Source: Scleroderma bovista
Lineage: Eukaryota; Basidiomycota; Agaricomycetes; Boletales; Sclerodermataceae
Direction of reading: 5' to 3'
Length of the DNA: 64,000 nt
Assembly (NCBI GenBank): GCA_037178675.1
Contig: JAYMGJ010000581.1
Location: forward strand, 1-64,000
Shown here: positions 12,040 through 24,524 of the stretch, piece after piece
Layout of the letters: every line of letters begins with the position of its first letter
How positions within the stretch are numbered: position 1 is the stretch's first letter
Notes under the pieces: generated by a model
Told to the model about the DNA's origin: nothing
Databases searched by the model: none
What the model saw: the letters and a program-made list of their open reading frames with translations, nothing else
Translations under genes and position numbers: made by a program

Positions 12040-12715
12040 TTAGTATACATCAGGCAATACTATAGCAATTGGATTTCCAGGGCCCATTCGATGACCATAG
12101 GTGGACAGACGCGACGGGTGGATGCGGTATGGCACTGCCAGCTGAAGGTGTCCTCTCCATAGCATTGGCATATTCACATCCAGCAGACCCGACAGGGAAT
12201 AAGCTATCCTCGACTCGAGTCGCCATCTGGTCAGCAGCCCATGATATGATTTGAGCGAAGCAGGGACGGTGTGAAGTAAGTCCATATGCCCTGAGACTCG
12301 AGTGATGTTTTCCAAGGTAGGTGTAAGCGTCCTCTTATTGCCTATGTACTGCCAATTGCTGAAAAATACACATTCCTCGATGCTATGATCTCCTGTAGGG
12401 CCCACCCACACAAGAACCACTCGGGCTCGCTGTTGGAATTGGGATGCCTGCAGTGCAAAAGGATGGATCAGCAAAGGTACGCATAGCATAGCCTTAAATT
12501 TTGGTACCACCGATACATAGAATTGATTGCCTCAGATAGCTCCGCACTGCTTTGCTTGTCCATGCGGCAACCGTCAACCCACAGCCGCACGTATCCGTCC
12601 CTCCTAGCCTGCCCAGAGTTATCTAGGATCTTCTTATAGCCCAGGGGCCTGTGAATTTCATTTTGTCCATCTTTGCGAGGTCGACCATCTCCTCGTAATC
12701 GACCTCAGTGGAGAG
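12040..12715 (-). pseudogene. HET-domain (heterokaryon incompatibility) gene, broken copy 1
   Basis: Reading right to left: TEVDYEEMVDLAKMDK at about 12715-12665, then YKKILDN and WVDG in shifted frames, EAINSMYRW near 12540-12510, then FFSNWQYIG, TLENITRV and AYSLSGLLDVNMPML in the frame of 12040-12510. This order is the HET domain common in agaric HET-E-like proteins, which trigger cell death on fusion of incompatible hyphae. At least one frameshift and a stop in the first part make it non-functional. It is a paralogue of the broken copy at 52.0-53.6 kb. Confidence 0.8.
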
Positions 12716-13198
12716 TGGAGTTGATCCAGCGGTGGGTAAAGATCGCGTAGGAAAAGTGCTCGAACGAAATGTGACACGTACAGTTGTAACAATACGGTTG
12801 TGTCAGTTGAACATCTTGCATATGGGAAAGCACTCACAGGAAGGTTCGTCTGCTTAAGCCCTCAGCCCCGACGACTGATGGTAACGGTAAGAATACAAGG
12901 ATGAAGCGCGCTGAAAGGCTTCATGCAGCAACTTCCGGCACAATTAGTGGATAGTAAGCGCGAGACGAGATGACTTCATCGTGACAACGACTGGCAGAGA
13001 CAATAGGACACCGCAACAGTAGATTGTCCCATCGAACTTATTTTTCGTGAATTCTGAAGTCCTGGACAGGATGTGCTACCTTCTAGAGCGCAGTCTCGGC
13101 GATTCGAGCAGCCACAGGATGGAATGGAACACACTTCAAGCTGCACTTGGCAGGCGAGGCCAGACAGGTCAAAATGGCTCTCGAGGGGTGGTTCAATG
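12716..13198. other. Intergenic, upstream of tRNA-Asp
   Basis: Presumed former 5' region of the HET pseudogene and 5' flank of the tRNA. No supported gene. Confidence 0.5.
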
Positions 13199-13270
13199 TC
13201 TCTGGTAGTATATCGGATAGTACACCCGCCTGTCACGCGGGAGAGCGGGGTTCGACTCCCCGCCAGAGAG
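13199..13270 (+). tRNA. tRNA-Asp (GTC)
   Basis: A 72-nt cloverleaf: acceptor TCTCTGG pairs with CCAGAGA (13263-13269) and the discriminator is G. The anticodon stem CCCGC/GCGGG encloses the loop CTGTCAC with anticodon GTC at 13232-13234. The T arm is CGGGG-TTCGACT-CCCCG. No intron. The D arm is short (GTA/TAC) but acceptable for a fungal tRNA-Asp. A run of five T follows at 13275-13279. Confidence 0.95.
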
Positions 13271-13274
13271 ACTC

Positions 13275-13279
13275 TTTTT
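13275..13279 (+). terminator. RNA polymerase III terminator of tRNA-Asp
   Basis: Five consecutive T residues 5 bases after the tRNA 3' end. Confidence 0.8.
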
Positions 13280-13862
13280 GTAATGCTGCCATAATCAGTA
13301 TTACGTAATGAGGTATTGAGGTTGGTGTGGTCCTCATATGTGAGAGATCATTGACATGAACAACGTTTCGTTTCCAATCCATCTCGTTACTCTCATTCGC
13401 AGACTTTTCAACGTCATATCAACAATCTCATTGACAAACCAATATCTTTTGTCAAGAATACAGGCTGATAACCACGTTTCTGAAGACCGGGCTGGACAGC
13501 CTGGGTCATACTCTCGACTCATCCACCGCTCTTGTCAACCAGCACACAGTAGATGGAAGTGGCCAACACCAGGATACACCTATGCTTTGACCAGCAACAT
13601 TCGGTTTGTTTGTTCCGACGATCGTTGCTCGAACTTTCGACCAGGAATTTCCAGTGATCATACATCAAGTTCGTGCTACTTCGGTACCTTGGTCTAACGA
13701 ATCCAATCTTTGTTGTGCGCAGGGCCACCGAGTGATTTCCACTCCAACTGCACGTCGGGCACATCACCTCGACTCGATACATCGGCTTTACATGTGCGAA
13801 CTACTGACACTACTTCAAGTTTCAAGGGCGATTTCGCAAAGCAAGATATCATTCACCGCTTA
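13280..13862. other. Intergenic or 5' exon region of the lipase gene
   Basis: The frame of the lipase is open from 13698, and a CAG acceptor at 13720-13722 could join an upstream exon, so the true start may lie here. I found no convincing start-plus-donor combination. Confidence 0.4.
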
Positions 13863-15407
13863 ATGAGCCACCCCACTCTCTTTGACCCTATAAGATCACC
13901 TCGCTATCCCATTGTGCTCTGCCACGGTACGTGTTCTCCTGCCATTGACTTGTACCTCACCTTAGCGCACCTACAGGTCTATATGGATTCGACGTCAGAG
14001 GCCCTTCTGCGTTTCCAATCCTTCGATATCACTACTGGTCTAATGTACTGGAGATTTTAAAGAAGAGAATTGGTGCAGACGTCATCGTCACAGCTGTTCC
14101 AGGGTAAGCAAGCCAAAAACGATCGCCTGGCGGTGCACTTTGGCTGACACAGGAACACGACACGCAGAACTGGATCGATAGCATCAAGGGCAGAGACTCT
14201 GGACCGTCTCTTACAGCAAAGAGCGCGTGGTCGAGGCGTAAACCTTATGGCACACTCCATGGGAGGCCTGGACTGTCGCCATCTGATTACACATATACAG
14301 CCTACCGAATACGCCCCGCTTTCACTTACGTCCATCAGCACCCCTCACCGGGGCAGCCCCTTTATGGACTGGTGCGCTGTAAGTCAATGTCCGCCTGATC
14401 TTGGAATTTAGATGATCCGAAGACCGTTGTTCCAGCAATACCTTGGTTTGGGAAGACACACGGATCCCCAAATACCAAGGCCTACTAACGAAACAATAGC
14501 CAACGTTGATCATAAGAAAAAATCAGATAAGCCGGCTGAACTTCCACTCTCACTCTCCTCCCTCCCTTCTTCTTTCACTACTCTCCTTTTATCGTACCTC
14601 GACTCCCCGGCGTATGCGAACCTGACGACATCGTACCTCAACGATGTATTCAATCCAAGAACACCAGACGACCCACGTGTCAAATACTTTAGCGTCGTCT
14701 CGCGGATCGACGAAGTCAACATATGGCATCCTCTCTGGCTCCCCAAAATGGTCCTCGACGACGCGGAACGCACTGCCAGAGAGTCCCTCAAGGCGAGTCT
14801 GGGGGACAACCCCCAGGACACGTCGGGCGTACCGCTCTGGGAGCAGGACGACCAGTGGGGAAACGACGGACTGGTTACCGTACAGAGTGCTCGATGGGGC
14901 GAGTTTTTGGGCATCCTGGAGGGCTGTGACCATTGGGATGTCAGAGGCTGGCGGGGATCTTTCATGGAGCTCAATGTTGACTTGCCCTCCCTATCGATCC
15001 CGCTAGGCGAGGTCGCACACCGTGTGGGCGGGGAGGGGTGGTCCTTGGGGGACTGGACGCGGTTCATCAACGTGTGGAGAAAACAAGAGAAGAGCACAGA
15101 GGGAGAGTCGGAAATGAGTACAGCAATATCCCAGGTCACGAATGCAATCACTATCTCTCCGCGGGATACGACGCGGGATGACAGGAGACATAAAGACCAG
15201 GATGATCCCGTGGTCAAGGCTTCGACAGACCATGTCTCTGCAGTTTTTGACTGGATCGTCGAACAAGCCCCTTCACATGGTGGGCCGTCGTCATCTGGAA
15301 GCAAAGTGGAATCCAAGAGAGCTCCAAAGAAGGATCTAGCCACCAAAATGGATTTGGAGAAGTTCTACGTGTCCCTTACTCGCAGGTTGTATGATGAGGG
15401 TCTATAA
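13863..15407 (+). CDS. Alpha/beta hydrolase, TGL2-like triacylglycerol lipase
   Basis: Introns 13927-13976, 14104-14167 and 14379-14435 (acceptor 14411 also keeps frame but gives only 33 nt) join exons into 457 codons from ATG 13863. The N-terminal YPIVLCHGLYGFDVRGP is the oxyanion strand-loop of the Lip2/TGL2 group. AHSMGG holds the nucleophile Ser. STPHRGSPF and the C-terminal blocks YFSVVSRIDEV, QWGNDGLV and GCDHW carry the candidate acid and His residues, ending KFYVSLTRRLYDEGL. The family hydrolyses acylglycerols; the yeast member is mitochondrial, and the true N-terminus here may be longer. The gene looks intact. Confidence 0.85.
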
Positions 15408-15560
15408 CGGACACTCTAGTAACGAAGTGGGGGGCACAGTGTATAATACTTATGTAACATCGAAACTGTGCAAGACAATGTCGGTCGACAATTACTGCGG
15501 GGAAGATTTTATACAATAGTCATCATAAGTCCAGCTGGAGTTCAAATATTACAACAGTCA

Positions 15561-18500
15561 TCATGCTGTTTCGTGAGCAAGATCCCGAGCAAAGTGGAAA
15601 AAGTCTACGTTCGAACCATTCACGCCATACTTGTAGATCTGTACAAAAAGATCAGCCAGCGACCACAAAGAAATCATGGGTCAACCCACAAAGTGAGATG
15701 CAGTCCAGCTCGAGAACAGGGCACGCTGGTACGCTTCAGGCAGCCTCTCTAGCAGTGTATCCAGCCCAACCTGCTCTACCAGCGTCTTGGGAATCGCCTT
15801 CCGCATGACACCCCTTCTGCTGGGGACGTCATCGAACAAATCAGAAGCCTCAAGATCGGCCTGAAGGTCATTCAGCGTGCTCGAGAGCTCGTCTGAGATC
15901 TGCGTGCGCGCCTTGGCGCCTTGCAGGCGTGCGTGCTCGCGCCAGATACACTGGAATTCAGCCGCCGCATTTTCAGTGATCTTGGCCTGGATATCCTTGA
16001 CGTAACTCTGGTAGAAATCGGAGGGCTTTCCATCCTTGAAAATCATGAGGTCGACGTATTCTTGGGTGGAGAGTGCAAGACCAGCAAGGACCTCCAGCGA
16101 GGAGCTCGTTACACCACCTTTGTTGGCGCTGGAATCCTTGAAGAGGACGACCCGACGCTTTTCGAGGGACATGCGTGCTTGCTGTGTGAAGAAGAGGTTG
16201 GCGCCTTCGACGATATACTTGAAGTGAGGTTTGCCCTCAGAGTCGACCAAACCAGCGACATTCGAAATGTTCACTGCTTCAGGACTAAGGAAATGGATAT
16301 CATATATGAGCACAGCAACAGGCCTCCGGAGAACCGTCCACCTACCGTCCACCACACGGCACGAAGAGGTCCGCCTTGAAACGGAAGTGTGCACTGTTCC
16401 TAAAGTCGGTACCATCGACCACAATCTCTCCAGCTGGCATTTTTCCAGGTCAGTGAATTGCGTTCAAAAATGGGTGGCGCAAACATACATGGTAGCTTGA
16501 CATCCTGGTCCTGAACTCTGACCAGGTACCCGTCCTTGCTTAGTTTAGACTTGTCAAAGTTGGACACGGGCACACGGAGCTTGGCGAGACGGACGAGTTC
16601 CTCGCGGTTAAGTCCATGAGGGTCGGCGACGACACCGCTTCCATCAATGACGGCGACGGTCTTGTCAGAGCTCAGTAAAATCTCGTCTGTTCACGTCCTT
16701 AGCATTCATTCTAATCATAGGGTTGTCACCAAAATTACTCACTCGAGCCAAGGTCACCATCTAAATTATGGTCAGCACAATCGACTAAAACGAAGTAATA
16801 GATATGCGTACCAGGGCCACCCGTCTGTACCTTGGTGACATCCTTCTCCCTGAGGCCAAGTTGCTTATATATTCCAACGACGTATTGCCGGACGGACAGC
16901 GACGTCATTCCATAGGTATCATGTGGGACACCACCGAGATGCTCAGCGCTCTTGCCAGTAGTGAAGGACTTCCACCATTTCTCGGCGCCGCGTTCACGTG
17001 CATGATCTTCGGCATTCATGAGCACAGGTGTGTATATATAGAACAAAACAGTACATACTGGCTGCCCAGTCCATCATGTCAGCAGTGCCCTCTGCGGGGG
17101 TGGCGTCAGGGGTGTATACGATTTGAAATAACAGGTACCCTCACCATCGGGTCCGAAGAAGAGAAGCTCGGGTTTGCCATAGAGATCTACCAAGCGTTCT
17201 TTGATCCCGGGGCTCTGGCCAGGAATCAAGAGGTCTAAAACGGCCTGTAAACAGCGTCAAATGGGTGGCGCTAAATGCATGCCCATAACCCCTTACATCT
17301 ACGTATTTCTCGAAGCAGCGTCTTGGGTTCGCTCCCAACCTAAGAGGGACCAATCGGCTTCTCCCCAAACAAACAAGAACTACTGTGAACGTACGATGGT
17401 AAAATGATACCCTTGGCTCCACCCTCGGGTATATCCTTGTTTTTCAACGACTGCGTCGCGGCCAGCGCGTAGTTCTCGTCGAACAACATCCTCTGGTTAA
17501 TCGAGTAGTTCCTGATACCCAATCAGTCAGACTACAAGTCTTGGAGCTATTCACTCACTCTTTGTTCCTCGACATGACGATACGAATACCACCACGAGCC
17601 ACGTCCCTGAAACGGATGTGGAACCCACGGAACTCGTTCCCGATGACGAAGGTCATGCCAAAGGGTTTCTTGGGGTATTCGATCTCTGCCAAAAAGTCGG
17701 GTGCAAGACGGAATGACAGTGCAACCTTGGTGGGCTGGTAGAAGTTGGTCCTGAGAACATTTCTGAATGGCGGGTTAACCTGGGCTCGTACGAAGTATAC
17801 ATGGGGCTTACTTGTTGAAGATGAGGAAGGCTTCTAGGACTTGGAGATCCTGCTTGTTAAGGACAGTACGCCTAATCTTGTCATATAACTCCTCGTCCGT
17901 GAGGGGTTGGGCAGTTTGCAAGCGCTGGTAAGACAGCGTAGGCCTGTTCGGCTTGTTAGATTTTCAAAGCTGGACCACAGAGGTGCTCACATAAGGGAGG
18001 CGTCGTCGGCGGCTGGGTAGTGGACCATCGCAAAGTTGACATAGAGTAGACGGATCTAGCTTCATGTGAGAAGACGGCATTCGACATGATATAGAAGCCT
18101 ACGAGCTCAGAGTGGGCGTGAATGACTTGTGCAATGCTTTCACGAGTGAAAGTCTCTTCCCTGAATCGCCTCTTGATGTCGTTGAGGATCTCGGCATGTG
18201 CAGGGTTCGACTCATCGAGGGCATTCTTGAGGTGGAGGTACGCGGGCCCAAGGCGGTTGCAGAAGTGCTGTGCAAATACCCAGCCACAGTCTTGGGAATG
18301 GTGGTCAATGACGTCGAGTGAATGGTGGCAAGGGAGCATACATACAGGCATAGGTAGCTTCCTGAACGGCATGGTTTGAATTGAGGTGATTCAAGAAGAA
18401 GGGGTTGTCTGGGAGACAGTAAAGCAGGGAAGCCTCCTTCATGACTTGTACTATGGAGTGTTCGATCGGGGGCGCGGAGGAACCGGGCATGGGATTGAGG

Positions 18501-19578
18501 TAGAGGGAAATGATGGTGATGCCATTGGAGAACTGTTCCACATACTTGCGTGCCGAGTACAGCTGATAGTAGTGGTACAAGTTGGAGAGTGCGCTGCGCA
18601 AGATGTTATTATTTGTTGGGGATGCGAAAATGATCGCACCTAAAGAATCGGGAAGTGCCTCCCATCTTGTATCCGATGACGATGCGCCTCTCGCGGCTGC
18701 CTTCGACCTCGAAGAGCTCCATGACTGGGCCGTAGCGGCTCTCTACCTGCCACATGATCCTTTGGTATATTTCGAGGGTGTTCTCGGTTGCCTTCTCGAG
18801 GAAGGAGCGATCTGAGACGGTGCGGATATCGGTTTTTCCATCGGAGCGCGTTGAGGGAGGGGGCGGGGAGGGGAAGTCACACTTTGTGATGAAGTAGCAA
18901 CGGAGTTGTTGAGACGCGGTTGCAGAGATGGATCCGGCGGATCGGAATGTCTCGAGACGGTAGCACTTTGCGGGTGTGGAGTTGTCCAAGAACAAGGAAT
19001 CGATTCTGTGGGGGATGGACGGATGAGCGAACGACGACCTGGGAGGACAAGGACCGACCTGGATTCACAGGTTGCACCTGGACCTTCAGTGGATGTGCGG
19101 CCTGGGGGACTTGTGTGAATAAACGTAGCGCCATTTCCTTTCTGGTCTATTTTTTCGAGATCTATGACGAGTTTGTTGGGGTCGTGTTTGGTGAAGGAGA
19201 GGACCTTGGCGCCAAAGAGGGCGAGCACATGATCTGAGATGACGGAGACGGATTCGTTCTGGAAATATGTGTCGTCGATGCCGAGGTGGGAGTAGAACCA
19301 GTTGACCTCGTTGGCCACGAGCTCTCTTGGGACGAAGCCCTAGCGAGGGGCCTGAGCGTCAATCAACGGTCACGGTGACAATTGGGACGTACTTTAGCAG
19401 CGACGGCGGCCTGGACTCTGGCGCGCTGTTCCTCCTTTCCCTTGAAGACGGGGGTGGTGTAGCCGGGGAGGTTCTGGACACGCTGGAGCAAGGCCTCGCT
19501 GGCGGTCTTGGAGGACCCATTGGGGAGACTGGGACCACGGCTGGGCCCCGGGGACTGATGGCGTGGCTCGGGTGGCAT
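15561..19578 (-). CDS. GDH2: NAD+-specific glutamate dehydrogenase, 1,044 aa, 18 exons
   Basis: The enzyme oxidises glutamate to 2-oxoglutarate and ammonium with NAD+. Seventeen introns of 46-61 nt were placed (first 19340-19392, last 15639-15689); the exons sum to 3,135 bases in frame, and 1,044 aa matches the large fungal NAD-GDH class (about 1,050). Landmarks in order: NEVNWFYSHLGIDDTYF, TEGPGATC, RLETFRSAGSIS, SRERRIVIGYK, IEHSIVQVMKEASL, VARGGIRIVMSRNKE, NKDIPEGGAKG, VPHDTYGMTSLSVR, TGGPDGDLGS, VEGANLFFTQQAR, ending SNVDFFHFARDLAHETA. Exon 16743-16760 is only 18 nt. No frameshift or stop was found. Confidence 0.95.
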
Positions 19579-20486
19579 TTAGCACAGAGAGTGGGGGGAG
19601 GAGGAGGAGTTGGGAGGGAGATGAGAGAAGCGTGTGGGGTAAATGGCACGGATATTTATACGTCCTCGAGCGTGCAGGGAGAAGCAAGATCCGTATATGC
19701 AGTGTTGCCGTGTAACCGACGAAGAACGCGCTCTGATTTCGAAACTAGAACACTAACGAAGAGACGGAAGTAAGCCACCCCCGCGTTATTGAAGCCTCGG
19801 TCCCAAACGGATTGGCCGGTGCTACTCTAACAGTTCTGGCGTGCCAGACTGCCATTCGCAGGCCAGAGAGGGCGTCGGGGAGCGGTGGTAGCCAAGGACA
19901 CCAGATGGATAAGATCCGGGCAGTTCCGTTATGTCGTGTCACGAGCTCCCATCGCCAGCCATCCTCGCGAAGTGGGTTTCAAAATGCGAAATCTATTTCC
20001 CTCGCTCTACCCAGGGCCAACTGGAGCACCTCACAGGGCTGATGAAGGCGCAGCACATACGATCGCTTATTGCCGGTTGTTCAAAATGACGACTTCTTTC
20101 CTAACAGCATTTAAATTTTCGACAAACAGAGAAATCACGTCCGTGACAGCCGGGGGTGACCATGCGTTACTTTCTGTGACATCTTGTGACGGCCAACTGG
20201 TGGGGAGTGCGCCGAGGATCTCCCGATGGGAACAAGGTTGTTGGCGACCAAACGCGGCTTATTTTGTACACTTTTGCTCGCCTACGTTTACACCAAGCAA
20301 CAAGCTCCCGACGATCTGGAAACACGGAGCCATCACTGATATAATCTGGCTTGTGGCATAATAGAATCCGGCGTCGCAGCTCATGATCTGTATGTACAAT
20401 CATGACGTCAAAGGACATACTCCAAGTTCGTTATGTATCTCATTTAAATCGCACGTTCAACCACGCCTTTCCACGTTCTCTGCGCA
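19579..20486. other. Intergenic
   Basis: 5' region of the GDH gene and 3' region of the SDR gene. Open frames at 19812-20655 have no domain or coherent splicing. The 5' leader near 19580-19650 is CT-rich on the coding strand, common in fungal promoters. Confidence 0.5.
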
Positions 20487-22078
20487 TCATTCGCTACCAG
20501 CCTGCCCATCCCGAATGTACTCCTCGTACAACGGCTTCCAGTCCTTGTGCCACCGACTCAGCGCCGGCCGCCTCTCCACAAGATCCGACGCCCCCCACAT
20601 AATCCGCAGGTCGTCCATTTCCCGTGTCGTCTCATTGTCCGGACAGATGATGTAGAACTCCCCGGATCGAATTCGATCGAGCATGTACTGCACCGTTTCC
20701 TCAGCAGTCCAGGCACCAGCCGGCTTCTCACCCCCCTGTGGGCCACTCAAACCAGTGTACGTCCATCCAGGGCTGTCAACAGCCATCGCCAAAGTTAGTT
20801 CCCCGGGTGCATCACATGCGTGCAAACCACACTCACATGACAAGGTGGGCGGTGACATTACAAGATGGGTTTTCACGTAGTTCATGTGCAAGGCCCTCCG
20901 TAAGGCTCTTAACCGCTGCCTTGGATGCGTTGTACGCCGGGTTCCCACTGATACCACGTGCCATCCCAACGTTCGTCAGTTATGTACTCGAGATAGAGTT
21001 AAACCCGCTACGCACGGCGGATTCGTGATGCCCTGCTTAGAGCCTGTATTGATCACCATCGCCTGGTTTTCCTGATGCAGCATTGACTAACACCGGTCCG
21101 CATCAGTCACCCATTACCTCTGCGGCTAAATCAGCTCATACCGGTACGAACGTCTGCTGCACATTCACAACCCTAAAAATAAAAAAAATTCAATGAATAC
21201 GAATCGCTCCGTTTATCCGACCACCGCCGCGCAGTACGAACCACCTACCCAAACAAATTGACTTCGAACGCATTCCGCCAGCTGGCCAGCTTCTCCCAGG
21301 ACTTTGTTGGCGGAGCTACTGCTGCATTGTTCATTAATACTGCAACCTATCTCGGCGTCAGTTCTGTCTCCCTAAGGCCGACAACCATGCGTGTATATAT
21401 ATGACGGGGATAAATTTGGCCGAACAGCATAAAACACTCACCTCCCCCCATGCTTCGTAGACCTTATCGCGCAATCGTACGACTTCATCAATATTGGACA
21501 CATCAGTGGGGATGACGAGGATATTGCCGTCGCCAGCGATGGCCCCAACCTCTTTGCCAACCAAGGTCAATGCATCCTCCTTGACATCCGCAAGTGCGAT
21601 CTTCAACCCAACCCTGCAGCAGTCACACGACGGAGCAACAAAGGGCAATCACCGAAAAGGTGACAGCAGTTTTTTGGAACGGCAAGAACCGATGTGTGGA
21701 TACGTCAGGCGTGGGCGTTCATGTCAAACGAGGTTATAAAAAATAAAAAATAAAAATAATGGGCCAAGTCAAAAAAAAAAAAGGGACGGTAGACGGATCA
21801 TGATTCATGAGTGCACCAGTGGGACAACGACGACGACGCTCAAAGTAAGCATCCTGCACGGTCAAACAGCAAAGAGCGACGGTGCCTACGCACTTTGCCA
21901 GCTCAACAGCGGCAGCCCTGCCAATACCACTGGCAGCACCGGTGATGACGGCGACTCTTCCGCTATGAATCACCGGATGTACATCGGTGTCAATCGGGGA
22001 CAGAACCTCGACCCGTCTGTAGGTCGATGCGCCATGAAGGACGGGTCGGAGAGGGGATGGTCCACGGTCAAGAGGCAT
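20487..22078 (-). CDS. Short-chain dehydrogenase/reductase, 312 aa, seven exons
   Basis: Introns 21614-21893, 21347-21441, 21173-21248, 21072-21141, 20948-21015 and 20773-20836 give 939 in-frame bases. The Rossmann motif TGAASGIG is in exon 1, followed by LMNNAA, INTGSKQG (catalytic Ser) and YNASK (catalytic Tyr/Lys), then PGWTYTGLSG. It is a classical NAD(P)-dependent oxidoreductase; the substrate cannot be told. The C-terminus (MWGASDLVERRPALSRWHKDW) is typical of a fungal SDR subgroup of unknown substrate. Intron 1 is 280 nt and A-rich, much longer than the others in this window. Confidence 0.88.
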
Positions 22079-22472
22079 GGTCGTGTGTGTGTTGTGAGAG
22101 GGTGGTTGCCTCTAAAGTATCTGTTATACTATAGCGTTTGGTGTCAGTATATGGCATTAGATGGCGCCAATAGCCTGTCGGGGCCGGGCGACAGAGGCGC
22201 TGGCACTCACAAGGACTCTATTGAAAGGAGCTAGGTATAAGAGAGGTGAGGAGGGTGAGGAGGGAAGACCGAAGATTCCGCCCGCGGTGCACTTATATAT
22301 CCGCTTTGGAGACTATCACACGACATATCAATTAGCAACTACGAACATGTACATTGCATTGCAAACACCTAAGAGTGCATGTGTAACTAAAGAACATGAA
22401 TGAACACAGTAGATCAACCATACGAAACACACATTGTCACAGCAGGGTACCAGTGTGGAGTAAAGATCGTCC
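22079..22472. other. Intergenic
   Basis: Lies between the 5' end of the SDR gene and the 3' end of VTS1; no gene or repeat seen. Confidence 0.5.
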
Positions 22473-24524
22473 TCACCATGTTTCCTTTCCACCCTCAGTC
22501 GCACCTCCATCATTGTAGCCCGCAGGCGTTTCGATACCCATCTTTTTCCTCACCACCTCAAACGTCTTCAACATCTTGCGCCTAGCACCAAGTGCAGCGA
22601 CACCCTTGCCCTCCAGCCCTCCATCGTCCAGGACGACAATGTCCTGCCATTTCATCTTCTCAAAGTTGGGCGTGTACTTGTGCAGCCTCAGGCTCCTGAG
22701 CCAAGCCGGGATATCAGTCAGCAACGCCGGATCAAAATCTTCGTCGTCCTTCTTGGAACTAGCTCCCCCTCCGCCAGCGCTGTTCCCACCTGAAGAGCCC
22801 GTCTTCGGCAGACCGGGAGACCTACCGCCTCCCCGGCCCCTGTTGTTTGCGTTATTGTTGTTGTTGCCGCCATTGCCTTGCATGGCAGCCTGCTGCAGCC
22901 CTAGCCAGCTCTGTGGCGTGAATCCAGCAGCCATTTGGGCCGCGAGCATCTGTGCCTCCGGGGTCATCCCCATGGCACTCATCTGCGCCTGCAGGTTCAA
23001 CATATTCATTTGCAACGGGTTCATCCCCGCCAGTATACCAGCGCTCGGTATTCCCATTCCAAGTCCAGGGCTACCCAATCCGGTCATGTCGAAGCCCCTC
23101 ATGCCCAAATCCCCATCGAACCTGTTCGGCGCCGGTCCAGGACTCCGAGATCCGTTCCACTGCCCTTGCTGCGCGCCCGGGAATGGCACGTTGTTGTTGG
23201 GCCCACCTTGTGCGACATTCTTCCGCTGTACGGGTTGCTGAGAGTGAACGAGACCACCATCATTCTCGTACGTATTACTGGTCTGGCTCCCCACGTCTGA
23301 GCCTGGAGCACTTTGGTTGGTGTTGCCCTTGGAAGGGCGCCGGAACGACTTGGGGTCGGCCATGAGCGGAACGCGCGGCTGAGTGGCATTCCAGTCATTG
23401 AGTTGCTGTGCAGCAGCGTCGAGGTTCTGGGTAGCACCGTGCGCGTCCTTGTTGAACATCGGGATCAAAGGCGTGTTAACGTTGCTTGCCCAGCTGTCTC
23501 CAACCATAGGGGAGAGCGGGTCCACACCTGTATGTGGTGTTCCGAGCGAACCGCTGAACTCGGTACTCTTGGGCCGGGAAGCGCTGTTGGGATTCATCAC
23601 GATATCATGCACAGGAGAATTGGGGTTTTGCTCGGCGACCTGGCTGAGAGCAGAGCCCCACGTAGTACGAGCGTCTCCACCGCCCGATGCGAGAATAGGC
23701 GCCGATATACGGTGAGCAGGGTTGCTCGCTCTGAGTTTGGCACGTTGCTGTGCGAGGGTAGCAGCCGCATCGTTGTTCAATGCCAGTGCAGCGGAGTCGG
23801 GAGAGAGGAAGCCGGATGACGAGGTGGTATCGAGGGCAAGAGATTGCCTATTTTGGCTGCCACTGAAGACACGAGGGGATGCAGGCATGGGTGACTTGAG
23901 CGAGGGGGATTTCAAAGTCATCTGGGCAAGCTTGGCTTCCATCTGACTCTGCATCGAGCCTGCATGGTGATTAGTGATGGTAAGAGAATGATCAAGGAGC
24001 CTGCACACCTCCCACGGCAGGGCTGAGTAATGCCGTCATTGGGTCAGAGCGAGCCATTTGTTGTAAAACGGTAATGAAAAATCTGATTTGTACTTGAGTA
24101 GATTGTTGGAGTAGACTGTACAGCGCGGCAGTGCGCTCTGCCTCAGAAAGAACCTTGAACCCTACAATCGATGATGAGAATGACGTGACCACGTGGAATG
24201 GAGATGGGACGAACATTGCTCGATGGCACTCAGTTCTTCCTTGAAATTGACGTCCAGCGAAGCGGCGGCCATGTCTTCAAGAGTTTCTTCATAATTCTGG
24301 AGATTCTCGAACCATTGATCGATTGCTTCAGACTCTGGCGTCTGGAACATGGTGGCACTGCCCAGCAACTCGCTGGTGGGACGAGCACCGCTTCCACCAC
24401 CAGGAGGACGAGGGGAAAGTGTCTGACGAGGACCCATGGACGCACGAGCGGTGGCTGAGGAGCGCCCGTTTTCTGTGCTGAGAGGCGAAGGAGAAGGACT
24501 GGAAGGAGGACGAAGAGTTGCCAT
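22473..24524 (-). CDS. VTS1: Vts1/Smaug-type RNA-binding protein with SAM domain, 649 aa
   Basis: ATG at 24524; introns 24162-24214 (donor GTTCGT) and 23960-24008 join to 1,950 bases in frame. Residues 1-75 are Ser/Pro-rich; about 75-165 is the conserved N-terminal helical region ([33 protein letters not shown]). The middle 380 residues are low-complexity Asn/Pro/Gly/Gln. The C-terminal SAM domain ([18 protein letters not shown] to [13 protein letters not shown]) binds Smaug-recognition hairpins in mRNA. In yeast Vts1 recruits the Ccr4-Not deadenylase. The SAM basic patch (GARRKMLK) is present. The gene appears intact. Confidence 0.93.

Noticed and set aside
14379..14411. 33-nt intron in the lipase
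   Set aside because: Acceptor 14435 gives a normal 57-nt intron in the same phase, so the shorter one is not needed.
14510..15346. 278-codon minus-strand ORF opposite the lipase
   Set aside because: Antisense of a well-supported lipase exon; no domain or splice pattern of its own.
22576..23241. 221-codon plus-strand ORF opposite VTS1
   Set aside because: Pro/Ser-rich shadow of the low-complexity region of VTS1.
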